This document shows positions 1 through 54,152 of a DNA stretch of 64,000 nucleotides, in pieces (the stretch's first letter is position 1; the number at the start of each line of letters is the position of its first letter). The notes under the pieces were generated by a model. That model was not told the DNA's origin, did not search any database, and saw nothing but the letters and a program-made list of their open reading frames with translations. The position numbers and the translations under genes are program-made. The DNA is from Oasisia sp. SBJ-2009. Taxonomy: Eukaryota > Annelida > Polychaeta > Sabellida > Siboglinidae. The stretch covers positions 32,472,191-32,536,190 of the forward strand of contig OZ024862.1 of the NCBI GenBank assembly GCA_964017155.1, read 5' to 3'.

Positions 1-134
1 TGCTCAAAATCACTTAAGACGTTGTTCATTTAAAAATTAATTACGCACAGTACTTCACTGTCATATGAACTGTGTGCACAAGCAATGGTACTGATCAATT
101 CAATTGTGTTAGTTGTGAACTAACACGTCGAATC

Positions 135-164
135 TTTATGTAGACCAATTTTGGTCTACATAAA
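135..164. repeat. Short perfect inverted repeat
   Basis: Two 13-base arms (135-147 and 152-164) are exact reverse complements around a 4-base spacer. The right-arm core GGTCTACATAA recurs at 171-181, and with one change (GGTCGACATAA) near 203-213. This looks like a small mobile-element remnant or a local duplication; no function is shown. Confidence 0.7.
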
Positions 165-225
165 ACAGCGGTCTACATAAGCCGGTCCAATATGCATAAT
201 CGGTCGACATAAGCTGCCTTTAGGA

Positions 226-226
226 G

Positions 227-323
<97 letters not shown>

Positions 324-329
324 ATATAA
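226..329. repeat. AT dinucleotide microsatellite
   Basis: A near-pure alternating TA tract with only a few interruptions at its edges. Confidence 0.95.
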
Positions 330-470
330 GCAGCTGGCATAGAGAAATATTATCGCTTACTTCAGCTTCTGCCCACTGTCACAGCCTAGCCTCAGGATCT
401 ACAAGGACTGGAGGGATCTGAGACAATTTTGAAAACCACGGAATTAGCTAAACTACTGTCATGATATAAC

Positions 471-553
471 TTATATATATATATATATAATCATATACTA
501 TATATACTATATAATCATATACTATATACATACATATACTATATATATACAGT

Positions 554-600
<47 letters not shown>
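471..600. repeat. Interrupted AT microsatellite
   Basis: TA runs interrupted by short TCATATACTATA-like units, then a pure TA run that ends 22 bases before the exon at 623. The usual pyrimidine tract of the acceptor is therefore confined to a very short stretch. Confidence 0.9.
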
Positions 601-622
601 CCCCTATCCGCGTGGGTTGCAG

Positions 623-742
623 CTGGTGTGGGATCCACGTGAACGTGTTGCGACAAGACTTCCGGGTGAACGTTAACAACGTCATCCGGGCCGTGCACAC
701 GTTGGTCCCGCCCAACACCGCGCAACTGCGGACCTACTTCAA
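623..742 (+). CDS. Internal exon of an unidentified plus-strand gene
   Basis: A 120-nt exon bounded by an acceptor (GGGTTGCAG) and a strong donor (AA/GTGAGT). Only one frame is open: one leading base, 39 codons, then two trailing bases. The peptide starts WCGIHVNVLRQDF and ends TLVPPNTAQLRTYF. The split codon AA/G gives lysine when joined to the exon at 1566, and that frame continues to a stop with a sensible peptide, which supports both exons. I do not recognise the family; no catalytic motif, signal peptide or membrane segment is evident in this fragment. The first part of the gene must lie left of the window. Confidence 0.65.
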
Positions 743-1565
743 GTGAGTGTACACTTCAGTTCGTGGTTGCTAGGTAGCGCCTCTGTTTTTTTCTGCTGAA
801 GTGTCATCCCCCGCCCCCCCCCCCCCCCCCGCCCCCCCCCCCCCCCACGGTGATGCAATCCCGGAAGATGTTTTAAGGCAACCAGTATTACCCGGGATCA
901 CCCTGTCATGCCAGGATGATAATAGTGCTACACTCCTATAGTTTGATATGAGTATAGGATTCGGTCAACCTTAACGGTACACGCGGATCAGAACGCCAAC
1001 AGCGACTGTTTAGTACTGGAGTCGTTAAATAATAATAATACAACATATTTGCAAATATTGCTTATAAAACACAATTTCTTTCAGAACCTAGTATGTATTA
1101 CAAATTAAGAAATATTCAAGGCGAATTCCACTTTTGCTTTATCTATCTATGTTGTCAACATGTATATTGACGCCGAAATGTAGAGATATCTCCGAATCTT
1201 CGCTGTGCTCACGAAGCTTCCGGTCTACTTCGTCAGCGTTGACCTTCTAACTGTCGGTTGTCATGTGACTTGTTGGTGCGACGACCACCAACAGTCACAC
1301 GAGCAATGACAGTCAACTGTGCCCCGTGACGACGGTGTCGTGAGGACATCGAAAGATCCGTGAGAGACATCGAGGATTCTGAGAGGTTCTCTACAAGTAG
1401 TAATTTAACCTACGTTACTACTTCTATATTTCTGACTTATTGTTGTTATTTTTAAACAAAATGTATATCATATCAAGGCGTCCGATTAGAAAACACGATG
1501 TAAACGCAACCCAGTATTTGCGGGTATGCGGGGGTAAAACGATTCCTGTCGTGCTTTCTCTTCAG
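743..1565 (+). other. Intron of the plus-strand gene
   Basis: Starts GTGAGT and ends in a pyrimidine-rich acceptor (TCGTGCTTTCTCTTCAG). It contains a C-rich homopolymer at 808-846 and otherwise unremarkable sequence. Confidence 0.6.
808..846. repeat. Poly-C tract
   Basis: Almost uninterrupted run of C broken by two single G residues. Runs like this are prone to length error in assemblies. Confidence 0.95.
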
Positions 1566-1659
1566 GCGTGGAGCAAACGATGCCGAGAGATTCCTGAAGC
1601 GGGAGCAGTTTTTCGAAGACGACATGCACCTACACCCGGGACACACACAGTCGCTATAG
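1566..1659 (+). CDS. Terminal coding exon of the unidentified plus-strand gene
   Basis: The exon follows an excellent acceptor. Its first G completes the lysine codon split from the 623-742 exon, and 30 codons follow before TAG at 1657-1659. The peptide begins RGANDAERFLKREQFFEDD and ends HPGHTQSL: a charged, probably helical stretch and a short acidic then histidine-containing tail. The family is not recognised. Possible poly(A) signals downstream are ATTAAA at 2489-2494 and AATAAA at 3369-3374, but neither can be assigned. The gene converges with the BCOR homologue. Confidence 0.65.
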
Positions 1660-1944
1660 CGCCAAGACACAGCGCTACGTCACTTAACAATACATTGCTA
1701 CACACGTCGCATGCCAGACACTGGGTGATAATTACCGATTCGGTACACCGCTAGTTTCTGCACCGTCCGCGACCAGCGACCAGTGTGTCTTCGCGCCTCT
1801 GTGGCTGATACTGTATGTGTTTGTCGTACACTGTTGAAGACAGTATACCTACTGCCTGTGATAGCATTGCATTCCTGCTGTTTAGAGTTAACGACAAGCG
1901 TTAGACGCGACGTTCTTCTTTCTAGAAAATAGTGTTTGTATATG

Positions 1945-1946
<2 letters not shown>

Positions 1947-1994
<48 letters not shown>

Positions 1995-2070
1995 ATATTT
2001 ATATATGTATATATATATGTATATATATATATATATGTATATATAATAGTTATATATGTATATATATATG

Positions 2071-2156
<86 letters not shown>
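1947..2156. repeat. Compound AT / GTATAT microsatellite
   Basis: Long TA runs with regularly spaced GTATATA and ATAATATTTATATATG interruptions. Two similar blocks (about 1983-2035 and 2036-2090) suggest a local duplication inside the array. Confidence 0.95.
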
Positions 2157-2159
<3 letters not shown>

Positions 2160-2821
2160 GGAAGGAAGAAACGTGTTGCTCAGTCACGCCTCTGAATCTT
2201 GTCTGTGCTACAGCCAAGATCGACGTCGCAATGCGTACTTGCGGGAAGAAGTGTGGATATACTGAACACGTTCTTTTCTCTATCTGCGTGTTGTTTTCTC
2301 AACGGACTGTCGTATGCGGTGTTCAGAGAGTATTATTTCAGCATAGGTTGTAGGTTAGAGGCGCGTCTGTATCAATCAAATGTTGAAAATAATGTGTCGG
2401 TGGCGGCGCCTGGTGGCCATACGAAGAGTCGCTTCAGTCCTGGGTGTCGTGGTAAAGAACGATAAAAATATTGCTAGCATAACATACTATTAAATTAAGT
2501 GAACACGTAGACGTATCCTGTTCGCCTGTATTACTTGAGTGTTCGGTTTGGTCGCTAGGCGTCAGCACAGTACAATACCATCGTTTGTAGCCGCAGCATG
2601 GCCGGCGATAGAAGCGCGAATGTGGACGTATCAAAAACGGATTCTTTGAGATATTTAAGCATGTTATGTATCCGATTTTTAGCCTTACTAACATAAATAT
2701 TTTAGGTATTTATATGCATTTATTTAAATAGAATTACGTGTTATTAATCAATAGTGGCCTTAATAATATTCCGAGATCAAACATCCGTCCGCTAAGAAGA
2801 AGTACGTGTTTCACGTCATCA

Positions 2822-2873
2822 ACAAGTTTATGTGTGCGCGTGCGTGCGTGCATGCTTGCATGCTTGCGTGTGT
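2822..2873. repeat. Degenerate GTGC / GCTT tetranucleotide repeat
   Basis: Alternating GTGC, CATG and CTTG units over about 50 bases. Confidence 0.85.
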
Positions 2874-3439
2874 TTGACGTCAATGGGCTACACTAGTTAA
2901 TCGTCCTCGGGCAGCAGCTAGATTCGCGTAAACACAAAACTGCGCGTATATACACAAGTCATAATTAACAGCGAAAGTACCTGTGGGAAATATTAATATG
3001 TTTTGACACAGCATACCACGAATGTATATGACGTTACAAAGAATCCCTTCAAACAACCGGTCAACCATAACGTGTTAGCATAATGTAACCGTAGGTTGAG
3101 CTGAACCGTGGCTAGCGTTGAAGTCGCAAGTTGAACCTCGAATATTGCCCAGATACGTATCGTAAACGGTGGCTTCAGCAAATTCGATCTTTAGAACCCG
3201 AATTTGATTATTTTATTTTTTAGTGGCGTTCGTTATTATAGCACTTCATCACGAACACTGGGGCTGCTCGCTGATGAGACTGAAGAAGATTGCCATCCAC
3301 TTTGATGTAAACCAGTTTTGTTTGGACCGGCGGCGGTAGATCTGTATTGCTTGCAACACAACAACACCAATAAACAAGCGATATAATTGATTTTTAGTCA
3401 CGTTTCAGTAGCATCTATCTAGCATCTAGTAGTTATCTA

Positions 3440-3765
3440 TGCCGTAATAACGCAGTGACTAGAGATTCGGCTGCCGGCCAAGAGAACCCGGGTTCGATTT
3501 ATGTGTCAAACCTAGGGCGTGCTTGTTTTGTCTGCTTTGTTCCAATTCACTCAGCTGTGTTGAATTAATACCTGGCTATAGACAGTGGAGTAATTGATAT
3601 TTGACTACGAATAATCTTCGCGCGTTAATTGTAGCATGGCAGAATTCTTCCCCAAGAAGTCGAGACGGTGTTCGATTGAAAATGTCTGCCAGGACAGGTA
3701 GTCAAGTGTAAAGCGCTTTGAGCAGTCCTAAGGATTGGATACTGCGCTATATATGAACTTAACGT
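3440..3765 (+). mobile_element. tRNA-derived SINE, near full length, degenerate
   Basis: A head with a box A-like block (GTGACTAGAGATTCGGC) and a clear box B (GGGTTCGATTT) is followed by a body containing AATTCACTCAGCTGTGTTG. The tail AAAGCGCTTTGAGCAGTCC...ACTGCGCTATATA resembles the conserved 3' tails of several invertebrate SINE families. The second half is homologous to 5880-6065 and the first half to the minus strand at 19183-19330. The combination of a Pol III promoter and a shared tail supports a SINE; it appears old and inactive. Confidence 0.75.
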
Positions 3766-3788
3766 TATATGATGACCTCATTCATTTG

Positions 3789-4200
3789 ACACCAGTCTGT
3801 TTTAACAACCTCGTCGTTACGGCATCCGTTTATTGGTGTAATATGAACCACTGTTATCCAATTACGCTCTCGTTCTTGTGAGACCCCTTGATACACATTA
3901 CAACCTTGTTATTCTGATACCCATGTATAAATTTAACTTTTCTTATAACACCAGTCTGTACCAGTTATAACATCGTCCTTACGAAACCCATTATACTGAT
4001 AATAATCTCCTTTGTATAAATACGCGCTTGTATTTAAGAAAAATTGTCTTGCTCTTCTTATATAATATTGCTTATCCAAACAATACACTCGTTCTTCTGA
4101 CATTCGTTTATTCATAGGATGACATCGCTGTTGAGAGACCCGCTTACTCAAATGTACTAATGTGTGTACGGATAAGAAGCTTTCTACGATAAGCGCAGTG
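3789..4200. repeat. Degenerate tandem array
   Basis: Two blocks starting with ACACCAGTCTGT (about 3789 and 3949, spacing about 160 bases) align over some 55 bases. Weaker units of the form CTCGTTCTTCTGACATTCGTTTATT recur between and after them. The minus strand is open in two neighbouring stretches (3933-4211 and 4225-4497) with faintly similar peptides, which may be a by-product of the repetition. It could be a decayed satellite or a decayed repeat-protein fragment. Confidence 0.45.
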
Positions 4201-4885
4201 TTCGTTTCCATATTTTATTATGCGTTACGGTTTACAACAGCACGCCACGCGTAACAAGGTGGATTTAACAATGACGTCACAATTAACAACGGCATAAACA
4301 CTGGTGTACCGATTATTGAAAATGTCGATACGATTGTTGTCTAAGCGTAAAATCTTGACATGGAACCAAGATCTAACCAAACGGTACTGTCCCTTTATAA
4401 ATGTGATTGGAACGCCTTGTTTGTGCGCATATTTAACTACCATCCTTTGAGATTCCCGAAAACAGCAGTTGTTCTGCCGCTCCACGGGCCGACACAAAAA
4501 TAGTAAAAAAGACTACGTCTCGTATCGACCCGACTGCGGCGCGACCCTTGCGCTTTGCCGACGGCGGGCGTGCGTAATGACGTCTTGTACGGCGTAGCGG
4601 GTGACCCGCCTAATAACGCCAGCGGTCGATAACACGAAACGAAAACCGCCGTACGAATCGATATTCTCCGAGCGGTGATGCCCGCGTGCCGTTCGCTTGT
4701 ACGTGCGCGTTGCGTGTTTTATGCCGATTACGGCAGCGCGCAGACGGCTGTTTGTCACTCGGCAAGGTCACTGCACTGGCGGCTGCGTTGGAGCCTCGTC
4801 GGTATTGTCTGCGGCGTCGAGCGAAATGTTCACTACGCGCGGCATTTCGAATCTGATATCGTTGTGAAACTTTTAACGCGAATAA

Positions 4886-4896
4886 GTGTGTGTGTG

Positions 4897-4944
<48 letters not shown>

Positions 4945-5021
4945 TGTGTGTGTGTTATTGCGTGCGTGTGTGTGTGTGTGTTATTGCGTGCGTGTGTGAG
5001 TGCGCGCGTGTGTGTCTATTG
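4886..5021. repeat. GT / GTGC microsatellite
   Basis: GT run, then GTGC units, then GT again with two TTATTGCGTGC interruptions. Confidence 0.95.
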
Positions 5022-5879
5022 CCGGGAGAAGTGAAACAGTCATAATTCATATTTCCTGTTTTGACAGCAGACGCGTCAATATTACATACGAGGCTTATTT
5101 ATCAGCTGTTGTAATTTTATGTGTGTAAATATGTCACGGTCGACAATTAATGTCTCAAATCGGAACGCGTCCAGAAAAAAAACAATCTTATCGTTGCAAA
5201 CTGCCTGTGATAAGAATATCATTCGTACTTCCTGAATGGAAAATGCGCTATACGACAAGTTTAATCCGGAAAATGTATATATTACCAAAAAAAACGCTCC
5301 TGTCCATATCTAATTAACGGCCTTATCCATGAAAAATGCATAAAATAATAAAAATGAAGATTATTCACCAAACTGAACTTTGACCTTTATCTTGCGTAGC
5401 TAAATATAGTGTCCAGCGCATATCCTCCTTCACCGCGTTATGAAGTAGGTCACACTGACAGCACGTGTCATTCAGAAGTTTACGACAAGCGATGACAGTG
5501 TTTTTGTACCCGAATACCGACGACAGCGAGTTATAAAATCTAGGTCACGGCATTCGAACGCTGAATAAAAGCAACAAGCGTTTCGTAGAATCGTATCAAC
5601 GCTGGCTGACGATACAAAATTACGGTCTACGCGAGACGGAGTTGTCAGCGCATCGATACGATACCGTCACAGGCGACCCGATTGCATCGAGATCGCGCGC
5701 GTAATTCGTCTCAGCGGCGCGACGTAAATCTCTGAACAGCGCGCCGCGGCGATGACGTAGGACTGGTGCTATTTTAGGCAGCCGCTCGTGCGATGCCAAC
5801 GGCCTTGACCTACTGTAATTGCACACAAATCACAATTCGCGCGCAGTGACGAAAGCTTCGCGCGAGCCGAATGTAAAGG

Positions 5880-6065
5880 CTGCTCCGTTGGGTAATCACT
5901 AGCTGGGAATTCGCTGAACCAGTGGTTTGTTGCATGAACCAGGCAAGGTCAAAGGTTGAATGTTCCAAGAGAGATGGGTTTGATTGAACAGATCTGCCAC
6001 AGCCAGGTATTAAAATGTAAATCGCTTTGAGCAATTTCAATGATGGGATCTTGCGCTGTATAGGC
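5880..6065 (+). mobile_element. SINE fragment, 3' part
   Basis: Contains GATGGGTTTGATTGAACAG, ATCTGCCACAGCCAGGTA and the tail TAAATCGCTTTGAGCAATTT...TTGCGCTGTATAG, matching in order the last third of the SINE at 3440-3765 (tail TAAAGCGCTTTGAGCAGTCC). No box B-bearing head is recognisable, so it appears 5'-truncated or strongly diverged. Confidence 0.65.
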
Positions 6066-7295
6066 AGTTACCTTTTTGTGAAGATGTGTGTAGGTAAGGG
6101 CGCGTGTTTATTCAATGGGTTCCAATTACAAGTAAAACCGGCTGTTTAATTATTAGCGGGCTTACGAACAATCAAAATCATGTGCGAGACATCCGTCAAG
6201 GTTTTCCTTTGCAACCAATTTTATAATCGGTTAAATATGTTAATTGCATAACTACTGCGACGAGACTTTTCCTAGAGGAAAGCTGTCTACATCTGACACC
6301 TAAACAAGTTTCCATTAGGTTTTGGCTATAAAGAGAATCGTCTGAAACCAGAATTTCAACAGGACGAAAAGTACGTGTTCGTCCATCAATTTTGTTGATC
6401 GCTTCATGTAGTTCGGTAATTAACCTGGATACATCAACTTCCGATTTATTACACACAATTGTGCGCGCTATAGGTCTATGCGTTATGTTTTATGTTATGC
6501 TAGTTTTGCGAACAGTATATAAACGTGTATTGTAACAGAGAAACGGGCATAACATAAAAAATCTGCCTATTGGGACTATGCTAAGACCAGAAAACGCATA
6601 CATCTGTTTTAACAACATGACACTCCGGATGCCGCTCCAATCGATCACGTATAATTAGAACTGCGAATATATGAGGCTGATTTGTCTATGGTTGGAAGAT
6701 ATGGAGTGTATTTCACATTTGAAATCGATTATTTAGCATGCTGGCATTGCGTAGATCTTCCCCGAACCTTGTCATTATTAATTCGTTACCAAACGTGTCA
6801 TCATTGACGTCATTCACGAGTCGCTGTGTCTGCTACTGATGACCATTGTCACGCGACATCGCAGTGACGTCTGTTATTATCCCGTCGCTGTTCGCCGATC
6901 CAATTTCTGTCAAAGAAATGTAAAGGCGAGAAATCGGCGATACGTGAAACATGCTTTTTATCTTATTACAGCAAATACTTCTTCCATAATTGTATCGATC
7001 GCATTCGGTTGAAAGCTGCGAGTCGCAGACATATTATTACCGGGCATTTTCCTCGAGATGGTTAACAAATCGACGACGACGTATCACTTATAAGTTGTGT
7101 TTGTTTCAGTATAGAGCGTGCTTGCGAGCGTGCGTGTGTGCACGTGTGTGTGCGTAGTGCCTGTGTGCGAAAGGCCAGATGAGAACTATACCGACAATTT
7201 ACCGAAAAATGTCTTTCATTGCCTGGGCCAGTTTCAAAATGCGGAGCTAACAAGCACTATCTTACATTATGAATAGTACCGATGGCGTTCTGGCA

Positions 7296-7331
7296 AAAAC
7301 AAACAAACAAACAAACAAACAAACAAACAAA
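7296..7331. repeat. AAAC tetranucleotide microsatellite
   Basis: About nine tandem AAAC units. Confidence 0.95.
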
Positions 7332-10058
7332 ATAGTATTACAAATACTGGTTGTTATTAGCCTCTGTTTGAAACGTTAGTGTTTTCACTTTATAATCGGC
7401 TGGTAGATGGAATAAAATATCGTTTTCAAACACGTTTGCCGGCCGGTCCTACCTCTGCGTCAAAACATGATCCGCGGGCCCCAGGGCTCACGAGTGCGAT
7501 GTCGGCCAAGTGACGATGTCGTTGCGCCCTCACCTAAGAAACTGTACGCAACTGACAGGAAAGACGATCTGTAGGTACTAGGTATAGACTGCATCCAGCA
7601 CGTCGACGACTGGTACGTTCGTGGAAACTAGGTATCGAGGTCAGCAATCGGAAACAGCCACCGTCGTGGCGGTGTCAAGTGTGCCTGGCGCCCGCCGCTC
7701 CACCGCAGGACAACTCCGGCTGACCGTGCCACGAGGAGCGAGGAGTGGGGCTCACTGGGCGGCCGACCCGTAGTGCACTGGCTAGCGGTGACGCCGAGTG
7801 CGCGTGCCGGTGATAGTCATCGCAATACAAGTGTCACTATTTACTAAGTTGTGGTATCCGGTATGGCCCACCAATGCCATATCATATTCACGAATATTGC
7901 CGACCACCGGACGTGTTCTTTCGAACAGCAGGGCTTTCTCTAATTTGGGAAGTATTGGGAAGTATAAGATTTGTTTGCGCTAAAACTGGTCCATTCAATA
8001 AAATATAGGATATATCAGGGCAGGTTCACGACTTGATAATCACTACTTTGCCAGATATGTGTATATTTGTTACAGTTAACTGGTAAAATGCAGCATAAAT
8101 AGGAATATGTGTAAGACACTATTGAATCTACTTTCACGATGCCATGATTTAACAATTGCGTATTTGGGGTGACGGGGAAGCCACTTCGGACATGGGACTC
8201 ATTCAATGAAATATCGTGGATACGCCTGTGACAACAAGAAATTAATATCGAATCAAGAGGAAACCGAAACATAACTTCGTTCAGTTGATTTTCCAATATT
8301 CGCTATCTTAACCCATGGGGCACCATTTGGTTGGTTATGCACAGTCTGCTGAAAACAGCCGTAACTTATCGCAAATAACAGTGGAACGAAGAGTAATCGC
8401 GACGAAATATAATGGGCTGCTTGTCATCACTTGGCCCGAGCTGTAAACGACATAAAAGATAACAACGGCGGTTGTGCGATGGGAAACAGACGCCCGATTC
8501 ATTTGCTACGGCTTTATAAATCCCCGTGTGTTAAAAATGGAAATGTCTATGTTTTAGTTATTGAAAAATAAATGGCATGGGTTATTTTTCTTAAAGTGAA
8601 AACTGTACCCAAAAAAACACAATGTTAATAACTGTAAAATACCGAAATTGGGTCCCGGCTGATTTACGTCGGCAATGTTTGAAAAACTCTTTTGCATATT
8701 TGTTTATACAACGGTATCCAATGAGCCACTTCCAATCCACTTAACACGTAGAAAAGTATTTTTTTCACGTACAACGGGAGGGGGTTATTCACAACATGAC
8801 ACGTACTGGCGTGGCCGTTGTGGTGTCAATTACGTACACGCGGGTATTACCCTATAAACCACCCTTCAACTAAGAGACATTCGTTTGTATGCATGTAGGG
8901 CACGGCATTTCTAGTCGTGTTCGGTCCATTTAAGGCCCGACAAAAGAGCGTGACGTGTGACCTGTGCAAGTGTCAGCCTTGTGACATACGTCATATCCGA
9001 TTATCTCTGACTGGGCGTGTTGAGTCAGCGTAACATGAAAATAACGGGTTAGTCATACCACCAGGTGGCACCACTTCTTATCGTATGTCATAATCGTCAC
9101 CGATTGAAGCCACAGAAAACAAAAATTTGCATCATAAGAACCTATTTCGTGATAAGAGGAAACTAAATGGAACCATTAGTTTTGTTGATTCAGAACATCG
9201 ACTGACATTTCTAATTAAAATAATGGATAACTGTTTGATATATAGTGATTGATCGCTTCAGCTACGCGCGGATTCTTCTTTTCCACGTATCATGAACAGT
9301 TGTTTGAATAAAACTACGTAGGTAGTTCAGATAAAATTAAAACTCGTCAAACAAATAGTTGAACTGTTATAGATTTTTTGCCATGTTGGTTTCGCAGCTT
9401 AATTTTGTGGAATCATTCATGCATGTACACAATTCCTATTCTTAGAGCAATAAAACGTTATTAGAAAACCAGGTATTACAAATGTAGTTACATAGTAGGC
9501 GTAACCTGATATTTGTTGATTTTGTTTGCCAAAAATAATGTATTGATCACGAGACACCATAGTCGGTATGAATGAGATATTGCACCGTTTTGGTTTCGCT
9601 TTCATGTCGATGACTGTCAGTCGACGGCTGCCTTAGTTTCGCGTGTATTTGGATAAGGCATTGCGGAACTGCGATAGACAAAAAAAGGCTTGCTACGTAT
9701 TGTCATAATTGTTGTAGTTGTCTTGGTAGAGGTAGGTAAGAAAAAGATCACTGCCCATAAGCTTGCGAGGGTGATGGCTGACACATTCATCCACGCCAGG
9801 TCCTCCCATTGTATGTAGATTACGTACGTAATGTGTAGATAGCGCCTACGAATCTGACGTTGTATGCCAAGGACTCAATATTTACTTAGTAGGGTCATAC
9901 GTATAATTGACGTTGACGGTCGTGTTGCAGCCGGGTTTTATCCAGTTGGCGAGCCTCAGGTAGCTGGTGACTAAACGACTTGAATCCGATGAGAGGAATT
10001 CCCCGTATAGATGTCATAAGCAGAAACAACCATCCGTTCACAAGTGACAACTTAATGA

Positions 10059-10064
10059 TTTATT
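10059..10064 (-). terminator. Poly(A) signal of the BCOR homologue
   Basis: AATAAA on the minus strand, about 75 nt after the TGA stop at 10140-10142. The position is right for a short 3' UTR and independently supports the end of the gene. It is chosen as the first canonical hexamer downstream of the stop; use of more distal signals cannot be excluded. Confidence 0.65.
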
Positions 10065-10139
10065 GGGCAGCGTTCGCACCCGAAACATAAACTTAAACAA
10101 ACACATTTGGACAAATGTCACATAACACGGAACGTTAAA

Positions 10140-53341
<43,202 letters not shown>

Positions 53342-54099
53342 GGTCGCCTATGACGTTACGTCACGTCACGTGTGCGTGTCGGCTTTCGTCGTCGATGGCC
53401 GGTTGTCAGCGATGTTCACGGCGATGACTACAACAGAAACAAGACGTACCTTTAAGTAAGAAAACCGCTTGCCACAAATACAAACCACAATGAACAGCCT
53501 GAAAGCTTCGTTGCCTTGAAGCCAGTCATGCATCACAGTCACGACCCGGTAACAATGCTGGTAGGGCAAAAACGCACGCAGCGTTTAGCATTGACATGCA
53601 CATACTACATTGACTTGCACGCACGACATCCACGGATATAATAGCCACGGCTCGTCGGTATCACATAGATCGCTTACACTGACAGCTATACTCGGCTACT
53701 ACTAGCAGGCAGCTCGTAAATATATGCTACGTCGTCTACGACGTCATACTTGCGCCGCGTCTGTGATATCACCGGCGTTGCCATTGATTGCCTTGTGTTG
53801 TGGCACTGACAATGTTTTCCCAGTGCCAGTGGTGTTCAGTCAACGCCCTGTCGAGTTCGCGATTCACTTCAACGCGCCAGACCAGCTACAAAACCGACCA
53901 AGCGTGACCCACCATGTCCATGACAGCGGCGCGCCTGTTAACCCGATACGACACGATCTGATCCTTCCCGCCGGCGATAATACCTCCCTGTCAACGGGGT
54001 GACCTACGCCCTATTTCTAGACAAGTCGTCGTTGCTCACGCAAAGACCAACGCGCAACAATCAACGCCAACGGAAACGACAAACCCGCTCGCTCGCAGC

Positions 54100-54152
54100 G
54101 ACTGACTGAGCCTGAGTCTGAGCTGAGGTCTGACTGGCGCTGGTTATATATG
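54100..54152 (-). promoter_or_regulatory. Candidate core promoter of the BCOR gene
   Basis: On the minus strand, CATATATAACC (around 54143-54152) is followed about 30 bases later by TCAGAC (54117-54122). Two overlapping TCAGTC motifs, an arthropod-type initiator consensus, follow at 54100-54109. The sequence then becomes GC-rich towards the ATG about 0.75 kb downstream. This geometry fits a TATA plus initiator promoter; short motifs like these also arise by chance. Confidence 0.3.

Larger units (their letters stand above)
1..622. other. Left-edge non-coding stretch, probably intron of the plus-strand gene
   Basis: No coding exon could be supported here. The stretch contains a 13-bp inverted repeat at 135-164, two long AT microsatellites (226-329 and 471-600) and ordinary unique sequence between them. 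It ends in the acceptor site of the exon that starts at 623, so it is most simply the tail of an intron whose upstream exon lies outside the window. Confidence 0.5.
1660..10058. other. Region between the two convergent genes
   Basis: No coding exon could be supported. It would hold the 3' UTR of the plus-strand gene, AT and GT microsatellites (1947-2156, 2822-2873, 4886-5021), an AAAC array (7296-7331), two copies of a tRNA-headed SINE (3440-3765 and 5880-6065) and a degenerate tandem array (3789-4200). The rest is unique-looking sequence with only short random open frames. Confidence 0.6.

Noticed and set aside
3440..3510. Possible tRNA gene from the box A and box B-like sequences
   Set aside because: No closing acceptor stem or complete cloverleaf, and the sequence continues into a SINE body with a shared tail.
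6196..6456. 86-codon minus-strand open frame in the intergenic region
   Set aside because: Isolated, no recognised domain, next to a SINE fragment. It could be a transposon scrap but cannot be supported.
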